64,000 bases of DNA, taken from Chlorobiota bacterium. Its GTDB lineage: Bacteria; Bacteroidota; Ignavibacteria; OLB7. The DNA is taken from NCBI GenBank assembly GCA_016700335.1, contig CP065014.1, forward strand, positions 1,587,001-1,651,000, given 5' to 3'. The position numbers and the translations under genes were made by a program. The notes beneath the pieces were generated by a model. The model was not told the origin of the DNA. It made no database searches and saw only the letters and a program-made list of their open reading frames with translations. Numbering within the stretch: position 1 is the first letter of the stretch; every line of letters begins with the position of its first letter. This document shows positions 33,328 through 42,793 of the stretch, piece after piece.

Positions 33328-36294
33328 ATGAAAAATAAGCAATTGATAATAGTTTCATTAATTATCTTGATTAGTGTATTGTGTAATTTAGAGATTTATT
33401 CTCAACCTCTTTTGAATCCATTTGTATTTGTAATGCCAGGGAATGATACTGTAAATTCAAATTGGCTACCAAAATTTGAATTTCATGTTGCTGGTTCAAA
33501 AGGATTCATAGAATCAAAAGAAGAAAACTTTGTTCTAAAAAATGGTTCTCCAATCAAGTTTTATGGTGTCTCATTAGTAAATACTGCTTGCTTTCCAGAT
33601 TCTGTTTCTGCAATAATAGTTGCAAAAAGATTAAGGAAGTTAGGAGTTAATTTAGTAAGATTTTGGGGTTGGGATTATCATAATAATGCAGGTACTTCTA
33701 TTGTTGCGAATGGGAATAAATCAGACACAATAAATCCAGTTATGATTAAATCATTCGATTGGTTTATTTATCAACTTAAATTGAATGGGATTTATATTCA
33801 TTTAGTTAAAGGATTTAACGGACCAAGGAAAGATGATGGGGTACCAGGTTGGGATTCTACTTATAATTATGGTAGAGATATTTTATTTTTCCAGTCACAA
33901 TTTCAAGATCTACAAAAGAAAACTCTAAATACTTTTTTCTCACATGTAAATCCATTTACAAAAAATAAATATAGCGAAGAACCTGCTATTGCTTTTATTA
34001 CACTGTTTAATGTTAATACTCTTTATGCATCTTGGAGTGATAATAGATTAAATCAAAGAAACAATTATTTGAGTTATTTTCATTCAAGACAGCTTGATAC
34101 TTTATTCAATAATTATTTAATCAAAAAATATTCTAATACCAGTAATATTAAAGAAAAATATTATGAGGGGATTAAAAATGCAAGTATTGATTATTTTAAA
34201 AATGGTGGATTTGAAAGTTATACTGATAATTGGGTTGGAGCAGTACAAGAAGGATCAATAGCCTCAATAATAGCATTGCAAGGTCCTGAAGTTTGCCCAA
34301 ACGAAGGTTCCACTTCTTTAAGGGTAGTTGTTAGACAAGTAAATAATAATGCTAATGGAATAACCATACGGCAGACTGGTTTTCCAATTCGTATTAATGG
34401 TATTTATGAAGTTACTTTCAAAGCAAAAACAGATACTATTGCTGGCAGACAAATAACTATAACCACAAACTTAGGGTTTTCACAAAATGTAAATATTACT
34501 AAAGATTGGACTCAATATAAATTTATTTTTAGATCTTTGATTTCTGATTCATTAAATTCTACAATTACATTTCAATGCGGTAGATTCAGAGGCGATGTAT
34601 TTTTAGATGCTGTAACATTAAAAGAAACTGGACGTGATGGAATAGCTCAAACAGAATCACTTGAAAATGTTTCAGTTCAAAGAGTTAAGTTTACAGATAT
34701 GCCATTAGTTACCATACAACGTGCAGTAGATCAAATTAATTTTTATGATGAATTGACTAGCAATTACTTCAAATCAATAATAAATTATACTAAATCAATT
34801 GGAGTCAAACAACTTTTTACTCCAACTAATTTTTCATTAATAAGTAGTGATTTGAAGTTTCAAAAAGATTTTGTTTATTCATCATCAGCGGGTCCTGGTT
34901 CAACAGTTCAGTGGGATTACAATGGATCTAGAAACTCTTTACCTTACTCTGATTCAACCTGGGTAATAAGAAATTATTCTTTAATGAAATATAGAGATCA
35001 AATTCTTCCAGTTTATTCAAGGAATTCAATAACTAACAAACCATTTATTGCTGAAAATTATGGAGAAGTTTATCCAAATAAATTTAGACCAGAAATTATG
35101 TTATTCATGCCATCATATTCTGCTTTACAAAATTGGTCAGCAATAGAATATTATTATTATTCTGCATCATCTTCGGAATATAGTAATAGACGGCGAATAT
35201 TCAAAGACGAATTTCAAGGAATTATAGGTGATCCATCTATGCTTTCATTAATGCCACAATCGTCTCAGTTATTTAGAGGAGGACTAATTTCACAAGCAGA
35301 AAGGATGTTAAAAATTAATCATGATTCTCAAGATTTATTGTTTCTCCCAGTAATTTATAGTCTAAGAAATAATATTTATAATATTGATGGTACTTTAAAT
35401 AATGGAGTTCATTTAGTTAGTCAAATGAGAGTTGACTCCTTTTCTGCAAGCAAACATTATACAGCTTCAGATTATTATTTTACAAATCCAACTGATGATA
35501 ATATTGAAAGCGATACTAAAGAGTTGAAAATAGATATGACAAAAGGTTATATGATTATTAATAGCCCAAAGGCTCAAGGTTTTACTGGTGCTATTTCTCA
35601 GTTATCGGATGTTTCTACAGATAATTTAAAATTGAATTGGGTTTCTGGTGGTGCAAATGCATCTATTTTATGGACATCCCTTGATTCAAATAAATTGAAT
35701 AATACTGTTAAATCTTTGTTAACAATTTCTACTCGTTCCACTAATACAAATGCTATTTTTACTTTTGGTGATTCCTCATTTGCAAAGAATTGGGGAGTTG
35801 CACCAACATTACTTGAAGGTATTAAGTTAGGTGTAAACTTTATCACAGAAGCTGACAGTGTAATAATTCATCCTTTAGATTCCTTTGGATTAGAAATTCC
35901 GAGTAAAGCATTTTCTGCGATTAGAAATTCATTGGGTATATGGAGATCTACTATAGACATAAGTGCATTAGGAACTCCAATGTTTGGGGTTGAACAAAAA
36001 TTTAAAGATATAGTATCTGTTAATGAAAGTAATTCAGTTAATGTTAGTGAGGTTTTTCCAATACCAACAAATGATTATATTAATTTAAAAATATCAAACT
36101 ATTCAAACGAAATTATAAAAGGTAAAATTTTAAATTCTGTAGGTGAAGTAATACAAATTTTCAATATAAACAATTTTATTTATGGGTCTAATCCATTTAA
36201 ATTAAACGTAAATTCTTTGATTAATGGTGTATATTATATTACTCTACTGGTAGATAATAATGTTTATAAAAGGAAATTTTTAGTAGTAAAATAG
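33328..36294 (+). CDS. T9SS-sorted glycoside hydrolase-like (GH-A fold) protein with CBM-like module
   Basis: 988 residues with signal sequence (LIIVSLIILISVLCNLEIYS). Residues about 60-260 look like a GH5/GH-A TIM barrel: GSPIKFYGVSLVN and LRKLGVNLVRFWGWDYH. The acid/base region reads FITLFNVNTLY, with Val229 where a Glu (N-E-N/P) would be expected. A Glu in FIAENYGE (Glu576) could be the nucleophile. Residues about 290-436 resemble a CBM4/9-type jelly roll (NGGFESYTDNW to DVFLDAVTL). The last roughly 80 residues are a T9SS sorting domain (NGVYYITLLV, KRKFLVVK end). It may be catalytically impaired or a carbohydrate-binding surface protein. Confidence 0.72.
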   Translation: MKNKQLIIVSLIILISVLCNLEIYSQPLLNPFVFVMPGNDTVNSNWLPKFEFHVAGSKGFIESKEENFVLKNGSPIKFYGVSLVNTACFPDSVSAIIVAKRLRKLGVNLVRFWGWDYHNNAGTSIVANGNKSDTINPVMIKSFDWFIYQLKLNGIYIHLVKGFNGPRKDDGVPGWDSTYNYGRDILFFQSQFQDLQKKTLNTFFSHVNPFTKNKYSEEPAIAFITLFNVNTLYASWSDNRLNQRNNYLSYFHSRQLDTLFNNYLIKKYSNTSNIKEKYYEGIKNASIDYFKNGGFESYTDNWVGAVQEGSIASIIALQGPEVCPNEGSTSLRVVVRQVNNNANGITIRQTGFPIRINGIYEVTFKAKTDTIAGRQITITTNLGFSQNVNITKDWTQYKFIFRSLISDSLNSTITFQCGRFRGDVFLDAVTLKETGRDGIAQTESLENVSVQRVKFTDMPLVTIQRAVDQINFYDELTSNYFKSIINYTKSIGVKQLFTPTNFSLISSDLKFQKDFVYSSSAGPGSTVQWDYNGSRNSLPYSDSTWVIRNYSLMKYRDQILPVYSRNSITNKPFIAENYGEVYPNKFRPEIMLFMPSYSALQNWSAIEYYYYSASSSEYSNRRRIFKDEFQGIIGDPSMLSLMPQSSQLFRGGLISQAERMLKINHDSQDLLFLPVIYSLRNNIYNIDGTLNNGVHLVSQMRVDSFSASKHYTASDYYFTNPTDDNIESDTKELKIDMTKGYMIINSPKAQGFTGAISQLSDVSTDNLKLNWVSGGANASILWTSLDSNKLNNTVKSLLTISTRSTNTNAIFTFGDSSFAKNWGVAPTLLEGIKLGVNFITEADSVIIHPLDSFGLEIPSKAFSAIRNSLGIWRSTIDISALGTPMFGVEQKFKDIVSVNESNSVNVSEVFPIPTNDYINLKISNYSNEIIKGKILNSVGEVIQIFNINNFIYGSNPFKLNVNSLINGVYYITLLVDNNVYKRKFLVVK

Positions 36295-36343
36295 TTTGTA
36301 AAATTTATATAAATCATATTTTTAAACAATTAATTTTCGATAA

Positions 36344-37183
36344 TTGGAAATCACTCATAATAAACTTACGTTTGTAACTTCAGATAATAATGTCCTAAAT
36401 TGTGATATTAAGTATGTTGATAATAGTTTAAAAAAACCAGTTGTTATCGTAGTTCATGGTTTTAAAGGTTTTAAAGATTGGGGTTCTATGCATTATATTT
36501 GTGATAAATTTTGTTTAGAAAATTATTTTGTAGTTTCATTTAATTTCTCTCATAATGGTATTAATGGTCATGAAACTGATTTTACTCAATTAGATAAATT
36601 CAAAAAAAATACATTTTCTTTAGAAATCGAAGAGTTGCTTTTTATTGTGAATTTATTTCTTACAAACAAAATAGGATCTCAACAAAATTACGATCCAAAT
36701 AATATAAATTTAGTTGGTCATTCACGTGGAGGAGGAATTGTTATTTTAGCAACTTCTAGAGTTACTAATATTAAAAAAATTGCTATCTGGGGTGGAGTAA
36801 GTACATTTGAAAGATATTCAGAAAGACAAAAACAAACTTGGCGGGAGACTGGAGTGTTCAAAACTAAGAATATGAGAACTGGTCAAATTATGGAGTTAGG
36901 TATTGAATTACTTAATGATCTAGAACAAAATTCTGAAAGTTTAAATATTTTAAAAAATTTACAAAATATTAATAGTAAAATAATATTTATTCATGGTGAA
37001 CAGGATATAGCTGTAAACTTAAAAGAAGCTCATCAATTATACAATTCATCTATAAAGGCAAATACAATTTTAAAAATTATCCCAAATACTGGTCATACTT
37101 TTGGTGCAGTTCATCCCTTTTCAGGATCAAATATTTCTTTAGATTCTGCTATAAATCAAACATTAGAATTTTTTAAAAAATAA
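36344..37183 (+). CDS. Alpha/beta hydrolase
   Basis: A 279-residue cytoplasmic serine hydrolase from a TTG start. The likely triad is Ser127 in GHSRGG, Asp221 in HGEQDIAV and His251 in NTGHTFG; VVHGFKGFKDWGSMHY supplies the oxyanion region. It resembles dienelactone-hydrolase/YqiA-like or serine aminopeptidase S33 esterases; the substrate is unknown. Only 3 bases separate it from the GND-repeat/HEAT gene, so the two are cotranscribed. Confidence 0.85.
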   Translation: MEITHNKLTFVTSDNNVLNCDIKYVDNSLKKPVVIVVHGFKGFKDWGSMHYICDKFCLENYFVVSFNFSHNGINGHETDFTQLDKFKKNTFSLEIEELLFIVNLFLTNKIGSQQNYDPNNINLVGHSRGGGIVILATSRVTNIKKIAIWGGVSTFERYSERQKQTWRETGVFKTKNMRTGQIMELGIELLNDLEQNSESLNILKNLQNINSKIIFIHGEQDIAVNLKEAHQLYNSSIKANTILKIIPNTGHTFGAVHPFSGSNISLDSAINQTLEFFKK

Positions 37184-37186
37184 TAA

Positions 37187-40000
37187 ATGTTCAAAACCAA
37201 TTACTTAAAAAGAATAAATAAAATAATTAAATTTTTTGCTTTAATTATTTGTTTTCAGTTATTTATTTCAGATGTCGTTTTTTCTCAATTTCAAAAGAAT
37301 TATTTCCCAGAATATTGTTATAAACCACTTGATAGTGCTTTATCTTCTATTTTAATGACTCGTAATGATTTAACAATGAGGTGGGACGCTACTGGCAATG
37401 ATTTACATAGATTAAAAAATATAAAAAACCTTTTTAGCAATCCATTATCAGCATTTACCTTATCTGATAGTGTTGCTAATTCTGGAAAATATGGAATTAA
37501 AGATCCTCTTCCCTTTTTTCTTTTAACTGCTTCTTTATTAGATAACAGTGATAATTTTTCTCCTGAACGGCCTATACTTACTAATGATAAAATCAAGTCG
37601 GCTACTGGTATTGATTTAAATACATTAAATTTTGCAGAACAATTTTTACTTAGAAAATTTTTAGTTTTAGCAATTTATGTTGATTTACAAACTGATAAAA
37701 ATAGATTTTTATTGGATGAAGAAAAGTTAAAACGTGTACTAAATTATTGTGATTCATTACTCATACATTCAGAAAATGATAATGGAGATGACTTGATTAA
37801 TGATAGATTATCTGAAAGAATTTCTTTAATAAAAGCTAAAAAATTTTTTGGAGAAGATGCACAAGGATTAGATTATGGATTGTTAAATGAAACTGGAACT
37901 TTATTGTATTTATCCTCATTTGATGTAGCTAAAAATATGGCTGTTGAAATAACTAATTTATCTTCTGAAATTCATACCCACGTTTGGGATACTAAATTTG
38001 GTAGAGTTGCAATTGGAGGTAAAGGTGATGATACATATACTGGGGAATATTTTTGTATAATTGATGTAGCTGGAAATGATATATATAAAATGACAGATAA
38101 AACAAAAAATCAATCTTATAACCATCCTACTAATTTGATAGTTGATTTTAATGGAGATGATAATTATATTGGTGGTGATTACTCTTTTGGAGGATCGGTT
38201 TTTGGTAATTCCACTTTAATTGATATGAAAGGGAATGATAATTATTCTGCAAAAAATTTCTCACTTGGTTGTGGATTCTTTTCAACCAATGTTCTTTACG
38301 ATGGAGAAGGAAATGATCATTATTCAGGTGGTACATGTGTTGAAGGAACTGGTTTATTTGGAGTAGGATTGTTAATTGATGCTAAAGGTAATGATAGTTA
38401 TAATGCGCATTTACAATCTCAAGGATTTGGTTTTACTAGAGGCTTTGGGGCAATTTTAGAAGGTGAAGGAAATGATCAATATATAGCTAATTCACCTTAT
38501 ACAGATTTTTTAAGGTATGATGATCATTTTGAAACATTCTGTCAAGGGGCTGCATTGGGTTACAGACCTGTGGCTTCAGGTGGGTATGGATTCATTTGTG
38601 ATTATTCTGGTAATGACTTATATCAAGCAGATATTTATGGTCAAGGAGTTGGGTACTGGTATGGCTTAGGAGGTATAATCGATCAAAAAGGAAATGATAG
38701 TTATTCAGCTTTTCAATATGCTCAAGGTGCAGGAATTCACCTTGCATTTGGAGTTCTAATTGATACTTCTGGTAACGATAATTATTTCTCACATGGTGTT
38801 TCTCAAGGATGTGGTCATGATATAGGTTTTGGTGGATTATACGATGCAAAAGGTGATGATAACTATGTTGTTGAAAGTTTATCCTTAGGTGGTGGTAATG
38901 CAAATGCTATTTCATTTTTTTTAGATGCTGGTGGGAATGATGGCTACTTAGCTCGAAATGATAATACTATGGGATTTAGTGATTTTAGAAGAGATTATGG
39001 GATGATTGGAATATTTTTAGATTTAGAAGGTAAAGATTTTTATGGTTCTGTTAGAGGAAAAAATGATTCACTATGGAATGGTAGTTATTATGGTGTTGGA
39101 TATGATGGTGAAAATTTAAGACCATCAACTGCACCTCCATCAGTAGAAAAAAAGATTGAAAAATCAAATGAAGAAGTTTTAAAAGAATTATCATCAGATA
39201 TACCAACTTTGTTTATTCAAGCTTCAGCAGCACCTCAGAAATATCAATATCTTGTTGAACCTGCTAGAAAAAAATTAGTTTCTTTGCAGAACGAATCTTT
39301 ACCTTATTTATTAAATAGTTTAAATACTGAACAACCACGTGAAGCATTGATGATAAGTTTAGTTTTACCTAAAATGGGTGTTATTGCTTTAAAAGCTTTA
39401 ATTGATACTGTTAAAAGAGGTGAAAAATCTAGGATTGGTAGAGCAGTTTATATTCTAGGTGAGATTAAAAATGATACTGCTGCTGAAATTATTGCAGATA
39501 GAATGGTTGATAGTTCAAGTAATTGGAGATTAAGAGCAACTTGTGGTGAAGCATTAATGAAGTTAAATACTTCAAAAGTTAAAGATCAATTATTGGAAAC
39601 CATAAAAGATACTATTCCAATTGTTCGTGCTTATGCTTTAAGAGCTTATTTAAAATCAGCTAATAGACAAGAATTGAAATCTATTTTATATTTGATTGAA
39701 GATACCAACCAAATAGTTAGGTATCAGTTTTTAACTGCTTTTCAAAAAAGAGGGGTTGATGATTTATCGGATTTTATAATAGATAATCTAACATTGAATC
39801 CAACTGGAATTAAAAGTGAAATTTTTTATAAGTTATTATTTGATTTAAAAAGTATTCCTGCCAAAAATAATGCAATAGGTGCAGTTAAAAGAATGAACAA
39901 TTCAGTTTTTAGAATTAAACAACTTAATGATTATTGGAAAAAAAACAGTGAAAAAGTAAATCCAATTGAATTAGAAATCAAGAAAAAAAAATCTAAATAA
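37187..40000 (+). CDS. Exported protein with tandem GND-Y repeats and C-terminal HEAT repeats
   Basis: 937 residues. A signal sequence (FFALIICFQLFISDVVFS) is followed by a roughly 240-residue helical part. Residues about 275-618 hold a dozen units in which G(N/D)D-x-Y recurs every 25-35 residues (GNDIYKM, GNDNYSA, GNDHYSG, GNDSYNA, GNDQYIA, GNDNYFS), each followed by a Gly-rich stretch like SQGFGFTRGFGAILEG. This is reminiscent of calcium-binding RTX or beta-helix repeats. From about 670 to 900 there are HEAT-like helices (SRIGRAVYILGEIKNDTAAE, NWRLRATCGEALMKL, PIVRAYALRAYL). No T9SS tail. The role is unknown; a surface or periplasmic scaffold is plausible. Confidence 0.7.
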   Translation: MFKTNYLKRINKIIKFFALIICFQLFISDVVFSQFQKNYFPEYCYKPLDSALSSILMTRNDLTMRWDATGNDLHRLKNIKNLFSNPLSAFTLSDSVANSGKYGIKDPLPFFLLTASLLDNSDNFSPERPILTNDKIKSATGIDLNTLNFAEQFLLRKFLVLAIYVDLQTDKNRFLLDEEKLKRVLNYCDSLLIHSENDNGDDLINDRLSERISLIKAKKFFGEDAQGLDYGLLNETGTLLYLSSFDVAKNMAVEITNLSSEIHTHVWDTKFGRVAIGGKGDDTYTGEYFCIIDVAGNDIYKMTDKTKNQSYNHPTNLIVDFNGDDNYIGGDYSFGGSVFGNSTLIDMKGNDNYSAKNFSLGCGFFSTNVLYDGEGNDHYSGGTCVEGTGLFGVGLLIDAKGNDSYNAHLQSQGFGFTRGFGAILEGEGNDQYIANSPYTDFLRYDDHFETFCQGAALGYRPVASGGYGFICDYSGNDLYQADIYGQGVGYWYGLGGIIDQKGNDSYSAFQYAQGAGIHLAFGVLIDTSGNDNYFSHGVSQGCGHDIGFGGLYDAKGDDNYVVESLSLGGGNANAISFFLDAGGNDGYLARNDNTMGFSDFRRDYGMIGIFLDLEGKDFYGSVRGKNDSLWNGSYYGVGYDGENLRPSTAPPSVEKKIEKSNEEVLKELSSDIPTLFIQASAAPQKYQYLVEPARKKLVSLQNESLPYLLNSLNTEQPREALMISLVLPKMGVIALKALIDTVKRGEKSRIGRAVYILGEIKNDTAAEIIADRMVDSSSNWRLRATCGEALMKLNTSKVKDQLLETIKDTIPIVRAYALRAYLKSANRQELKSILYLIEDTNQIVRYQFLTAFQKRGVDDLSDFIIDNLTLNPTGIKSEIFYKLLFDLKSIPAKNNAIGAVKRMNNSVFRIKQLNDYWKKNSEKVNPIELEIKKKKSK

Positions 40001-40041
40001 ATTAGAATTTTAAACACAAAATATTTAACTAAATAAAACAA

Positions 40042-40410
40042 CTACAAAGTATCTTCATAAGTAAAAGGTTCCCAACCTTCTCCTTCACAAGGAATTATAT
40101 TCTCAGAAACATGAAGGTCAAGTTTTTTGCATAATAATTGTTCTGGATCAAACCACCTACATGAAGTACAAAGTGACTCTTCAATAATTTGTTTACTATC
40201 TTCTTTAAATTTTTGATATTGAATTTGTGCAGGATAAATTCCAATTGCTGCAATAGCCCCAATAGTTATTGCCCACCATTGAGAATACTCATTGAATCTA
40301 TCTAATAATAACCACATTACAATAATTACGAAAACTACTCTAATTAAAGTCCACCATATTATTGACCCAAAATTGTGATTATTTTTAACATTTTGTTGTT
40401 CATATATCAT
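40042..40410 (-). CDS. Small membrane protein with Cys-rich C-terminal tail
   Basis: 122 residues with two membrane segments (IIWWTLIRVVFVIIVMWLLL and AITIGAIAAIGIYPA) and a basic loop. The tail has CTSCRWFDP, LLCKKLD and IIPCEGEGWEPF, a four-Cys pattern that could bind a metal or Fe-S centre. The family is not recognised. It is convergent with the HEAT-repeat gene and divergent from panB. Confidence 0.6.
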   Translation of the reverse strand: MIYEQQNVKNNHNFGSIIWWTLIRVVFVIIVMWLLLDRFNEYSQWWAITIGAIAAIGIYPAQIQYQKFKEDSKQIIEESLCTSCRWFDPEQLLCKKLDLHVSENIIPCEGEGWEPFTYEDTL

Positions 40411-40587
40411 ATAATTTATTTATTTATTTTTGATAAAAATCATTTTAATTTACTTAGAACTAGAAATTTAAAATGAATATTATTTATTTTAATTTGTGAA
40501 AATAATTTGAGATATATTATAAATATTATTTTCTGTAAAAATTTATAATAATTTGATTCAACTTTAATTAGAACATACAATATTTTA

Positions 40588-41397
40588 ATGAACGAAACTA
40601 GAAGAATTACAACTAGAGTATTAGGCACCATGAAAAAAGAGGGTAAGAAAATTTCTGCTCTCACAGCCTATGATGCAACAATAGCAAAATTATTGGATAG
40701 AGCTGGAATTGATATTATACTTGTTGGTGACTCATTAGCGAATGTTGTTCAAGGTCATGATTCAACACTACCTGTTACTTTAGATGAAATGATTTACCAT
40801 ACCAAAGCTGTTACTAGAGCCGTTGAAAGATCTATGATTGTAACTGATATGCCTTTTATGAGTTATCAAGTTCATCACGACGAAGCATTTAGGAATGCTG
40901 GAAGAATAATGAAAGAGACTTCATCTGGTGCTGTTAAATTAGAAGGTGGTATTGAATTTGCTGAAGCGGTAAGAAGAATGACATCTTCTGGAATACCAGT
41001 TATGGGTCATTTAGGATTACAACCTCAATCAATTTTTCAATATGGTGGATATCAACCAAGAGGTAAAACTGAGGAAGAAGCTACAAAAATTCTTAGTGAT
41101 GCAATGGCTTTGCAACATGCAGGAGCATTTGCAATTGTTCTTGAAAAAATTCCTTCATCACTTGCCAAAATTATTACTGAATCATTAACAATCCCAACTA
41201 TTGGTATAGGTGCTGGTAAACACTGCGATGGACAAATTCTTGTTTATGCTGATATGCTAGGGTTAACTGTTGATTTTTCACCAAGATTTGTAAGAAGATA
41301 TGATAACTTTTCAGAAAGAACTGTTAAAGCAACTAAAGAATATATAAAAGATATTGTATCTGGTGATTTCCCAAATGATTCTGAAAGTTATGAATAA
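40588..41397 (+). CDS. panB: 3-methyl-2-oxobutanoate hydroxymethyltransferase
   Basis: First step of pantothenate synthesis: transfers a hydroxymethyl group from methylene-THF to ketoisovalerate. The 269 residues show ALTAYDATIAKLLDRAGID, ILVGDSLANVVQGHDST (metal-binding Asp), TDMPFMSY, AVKLEGG, MGHLGLQPQSI, IVLEKIPSSLA (catalytic Glu) and GIGAGKHCDGQ. Length is typical. It is probably cotranscribed with the O-antigen-ligase-like gene 33 bases later, without a functional link. Confidence 0.97.
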   Translation: MNETRRITTRVLGTMKKEGKKISALTAYDATIAKLLDRAGIDIILVGDSLANVVQGHDSTLPVTLDEMIYHTKAVTRAVERSMIVTDMPFMSYQVHHDEAFRNAGRIMKETSSGAVKLEGGIEFAEAVRRMTSSGIPVMGHLGLQPQSIFQYGGYQPRGKTEEEATKILSDAMALQHAGAFAIVLEKIPSSLAKIITESLTIPTIGIGAGKHCDGQILVYADMLGLTVDFSPRFVRRYDNFSERTVKATKEYIKDIVSGDFPNDSESYE

Positions 41398-41430
41398 TGT
41401 TATTGATTTTGTATAATTAATTTTTAGATT

Positions 41431-42735
41431 TTGAACGAATATAAATCATCTAATAGCTTATTAAAAGAGAGTATAAATGACCCTTTAAGGATAATATCAT
41501 TATTCCTTACTTGGTTTGCACTTTGTTATGGTGCTAGAATTGGGAATGATTCGCCTTTAACTTATTACCCTTTAGAGAATTTTTTTGGTCAATTAAATCC
41601 TAATCACATAGCAATAATTTCTGCTTTAATTTTTACTTTTATTTCAAGATCTTTAACCAAAAATTATGAAATTGAAAAACCTCCATTTCACAAACAAAAT
41701 GTAATTCTTTGGGTTATAATGGTTATGTACCCATTAATTTCAATGTTTATAATTGAGAATAGATTTAGAATTCCATATGAAATTACTGGTATGCCAGTTT
41801 TTTTGTTAATGTTTTATGTTTGGTCATTCATTTTTAAACCTTCAGATCTAAAAATTATGGCTTGGATTTTATTTTTTAGCGGACTTTATAAATCGATTGA
41901 AGGTATGTCTGTATTTTTTACTATTGGGATAAAATGGGGCTTATTAACTGGTTGGCGAGATGCTCTATTACAAAGTATAATGATATCGGGTGCTGTTTTT
42001 GCTTTTGTAGTAAAACCGAAAGATGATAGAGAATACTCCTATTTAAGATATGCTTTCTTTATTAGTCTCCCAATGACATTATTTACTTTTATTAATTCAA
42101 TTAGAAGATCTTTTATGTTAAGTATTTTAATTTCAATGATATTATTAATGTTTACATTACCCAAAAGAGAAGTAAAAAGAATTTTATCAATTATTACATT
42201 AATTTTGATTGGATCTGCATTTGTAGCAGTAACTTTTATTAATCCTAAAGATTTAGAATTAAGAATAACAAATTTAACCGATCCTTCAACTGAAGGATCA
42301 ACAGCATATAGGCTAATTGAAGTATATAATGTTTGGCAAATGGTAAAGGAAAAGCCTTTAACTGGCTACCCTATGGGTACTCAATCTAAAAATTATACAA
42401 ACATTACATTTGAAAATGTTTCTTCATTAATGCCACACAATACATATTTGTATATGCTTTACAGAGCAGGTATATGTGGATTGATTGCTTGGTTATTTTT
42501 TTTAATTGTAATAGTTAAATTGCACTTACAATCTATAAAAGCTGCAAATTCACCATTTCTAAGATTTTTAGCTTTATGGTTTGCATCAGCAACCTTAGCT
42601 CTTATTCCTGCTGGTTTTGTTATTCCAACTCAATCCGATAAATTAGAATTTTTATTCCCATTTGTATTAATTTGTACTTCTTACTTACCAAGATTAATTA
42701 CTAGTCTAAAAACAGAACCTCTTTACATGTTATAA
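41431..42735 (+). CDS. O-antigen ligase/polymerase-like (Wzy_C family) membrane protein
   Basis: 434 residues, TTG start, about ten to twelve predicted transmembrane helices. The Wzy_C family landmark is around residues 280-350: a periplasmic loop with TAYRLIEVYNVWQMVKEKPLTGYP in related form, then MPHNTYLYMLYRAGICGLIAW. The conserved His in PHNTYL is the residue studied as catalytic in WaaL-type enzymes. Whether it ligates O-antigen, polymerises a glycan or glycosylates proteins is undecided. T9SS sorting adds LPS to cargo in P. gingivalis, which makes its position upstream of a PorU-like peptidase suggestive only. Confidence 0.8.
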   Translation: MNEYKSSNSLLKESINDPLRIISLFLTWFALCYGARIGNDSPLTYYPLENFFGQLNPNHIAIISALIFTFISRSLTKNYEIEKPPFHKQNVILWVIMVMYPLISMFIIENRFRIPYEITGMPVFLLMFYVWSFIFKPSDLKIMAWILFFSGLYKSIEGMSVFFTIGIKWGLLTGWRDALLQSIMISGAVFAFVVKPKDDREYSYLRYAFFISLPMTLFTFINSIRRSFMLSILISMILLMFTLPKREVKRILSIITLILIGSAFVAVTFINPKDLELRITNLTDPSTEGSTAYRLIEVYNVWQMVKEKPLTGYPMGTQSKNYTNITFENVSSLMPHNTYLYMLYRAGICGLIAWLFFLIVIVKLHLQSIKAANSPFLRFLALWFASATLALIPAGFVIPTQSDKLEFLFPFVLICTSYLPRLITSLKTEPLYML

Positions 42736-42793
42736 ATTAAGGGATTTTTTTTTGACTTTATTTATCTATAAAATATTGTGATATTCGACTTTT

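Noticed and set aside
38148..38903. His/Asn/Tyr-rich frames on the minus strand within the GND-repeat gene
   Set aside because: They are periodic shadows of the repeat-coding sense strand, not genes.
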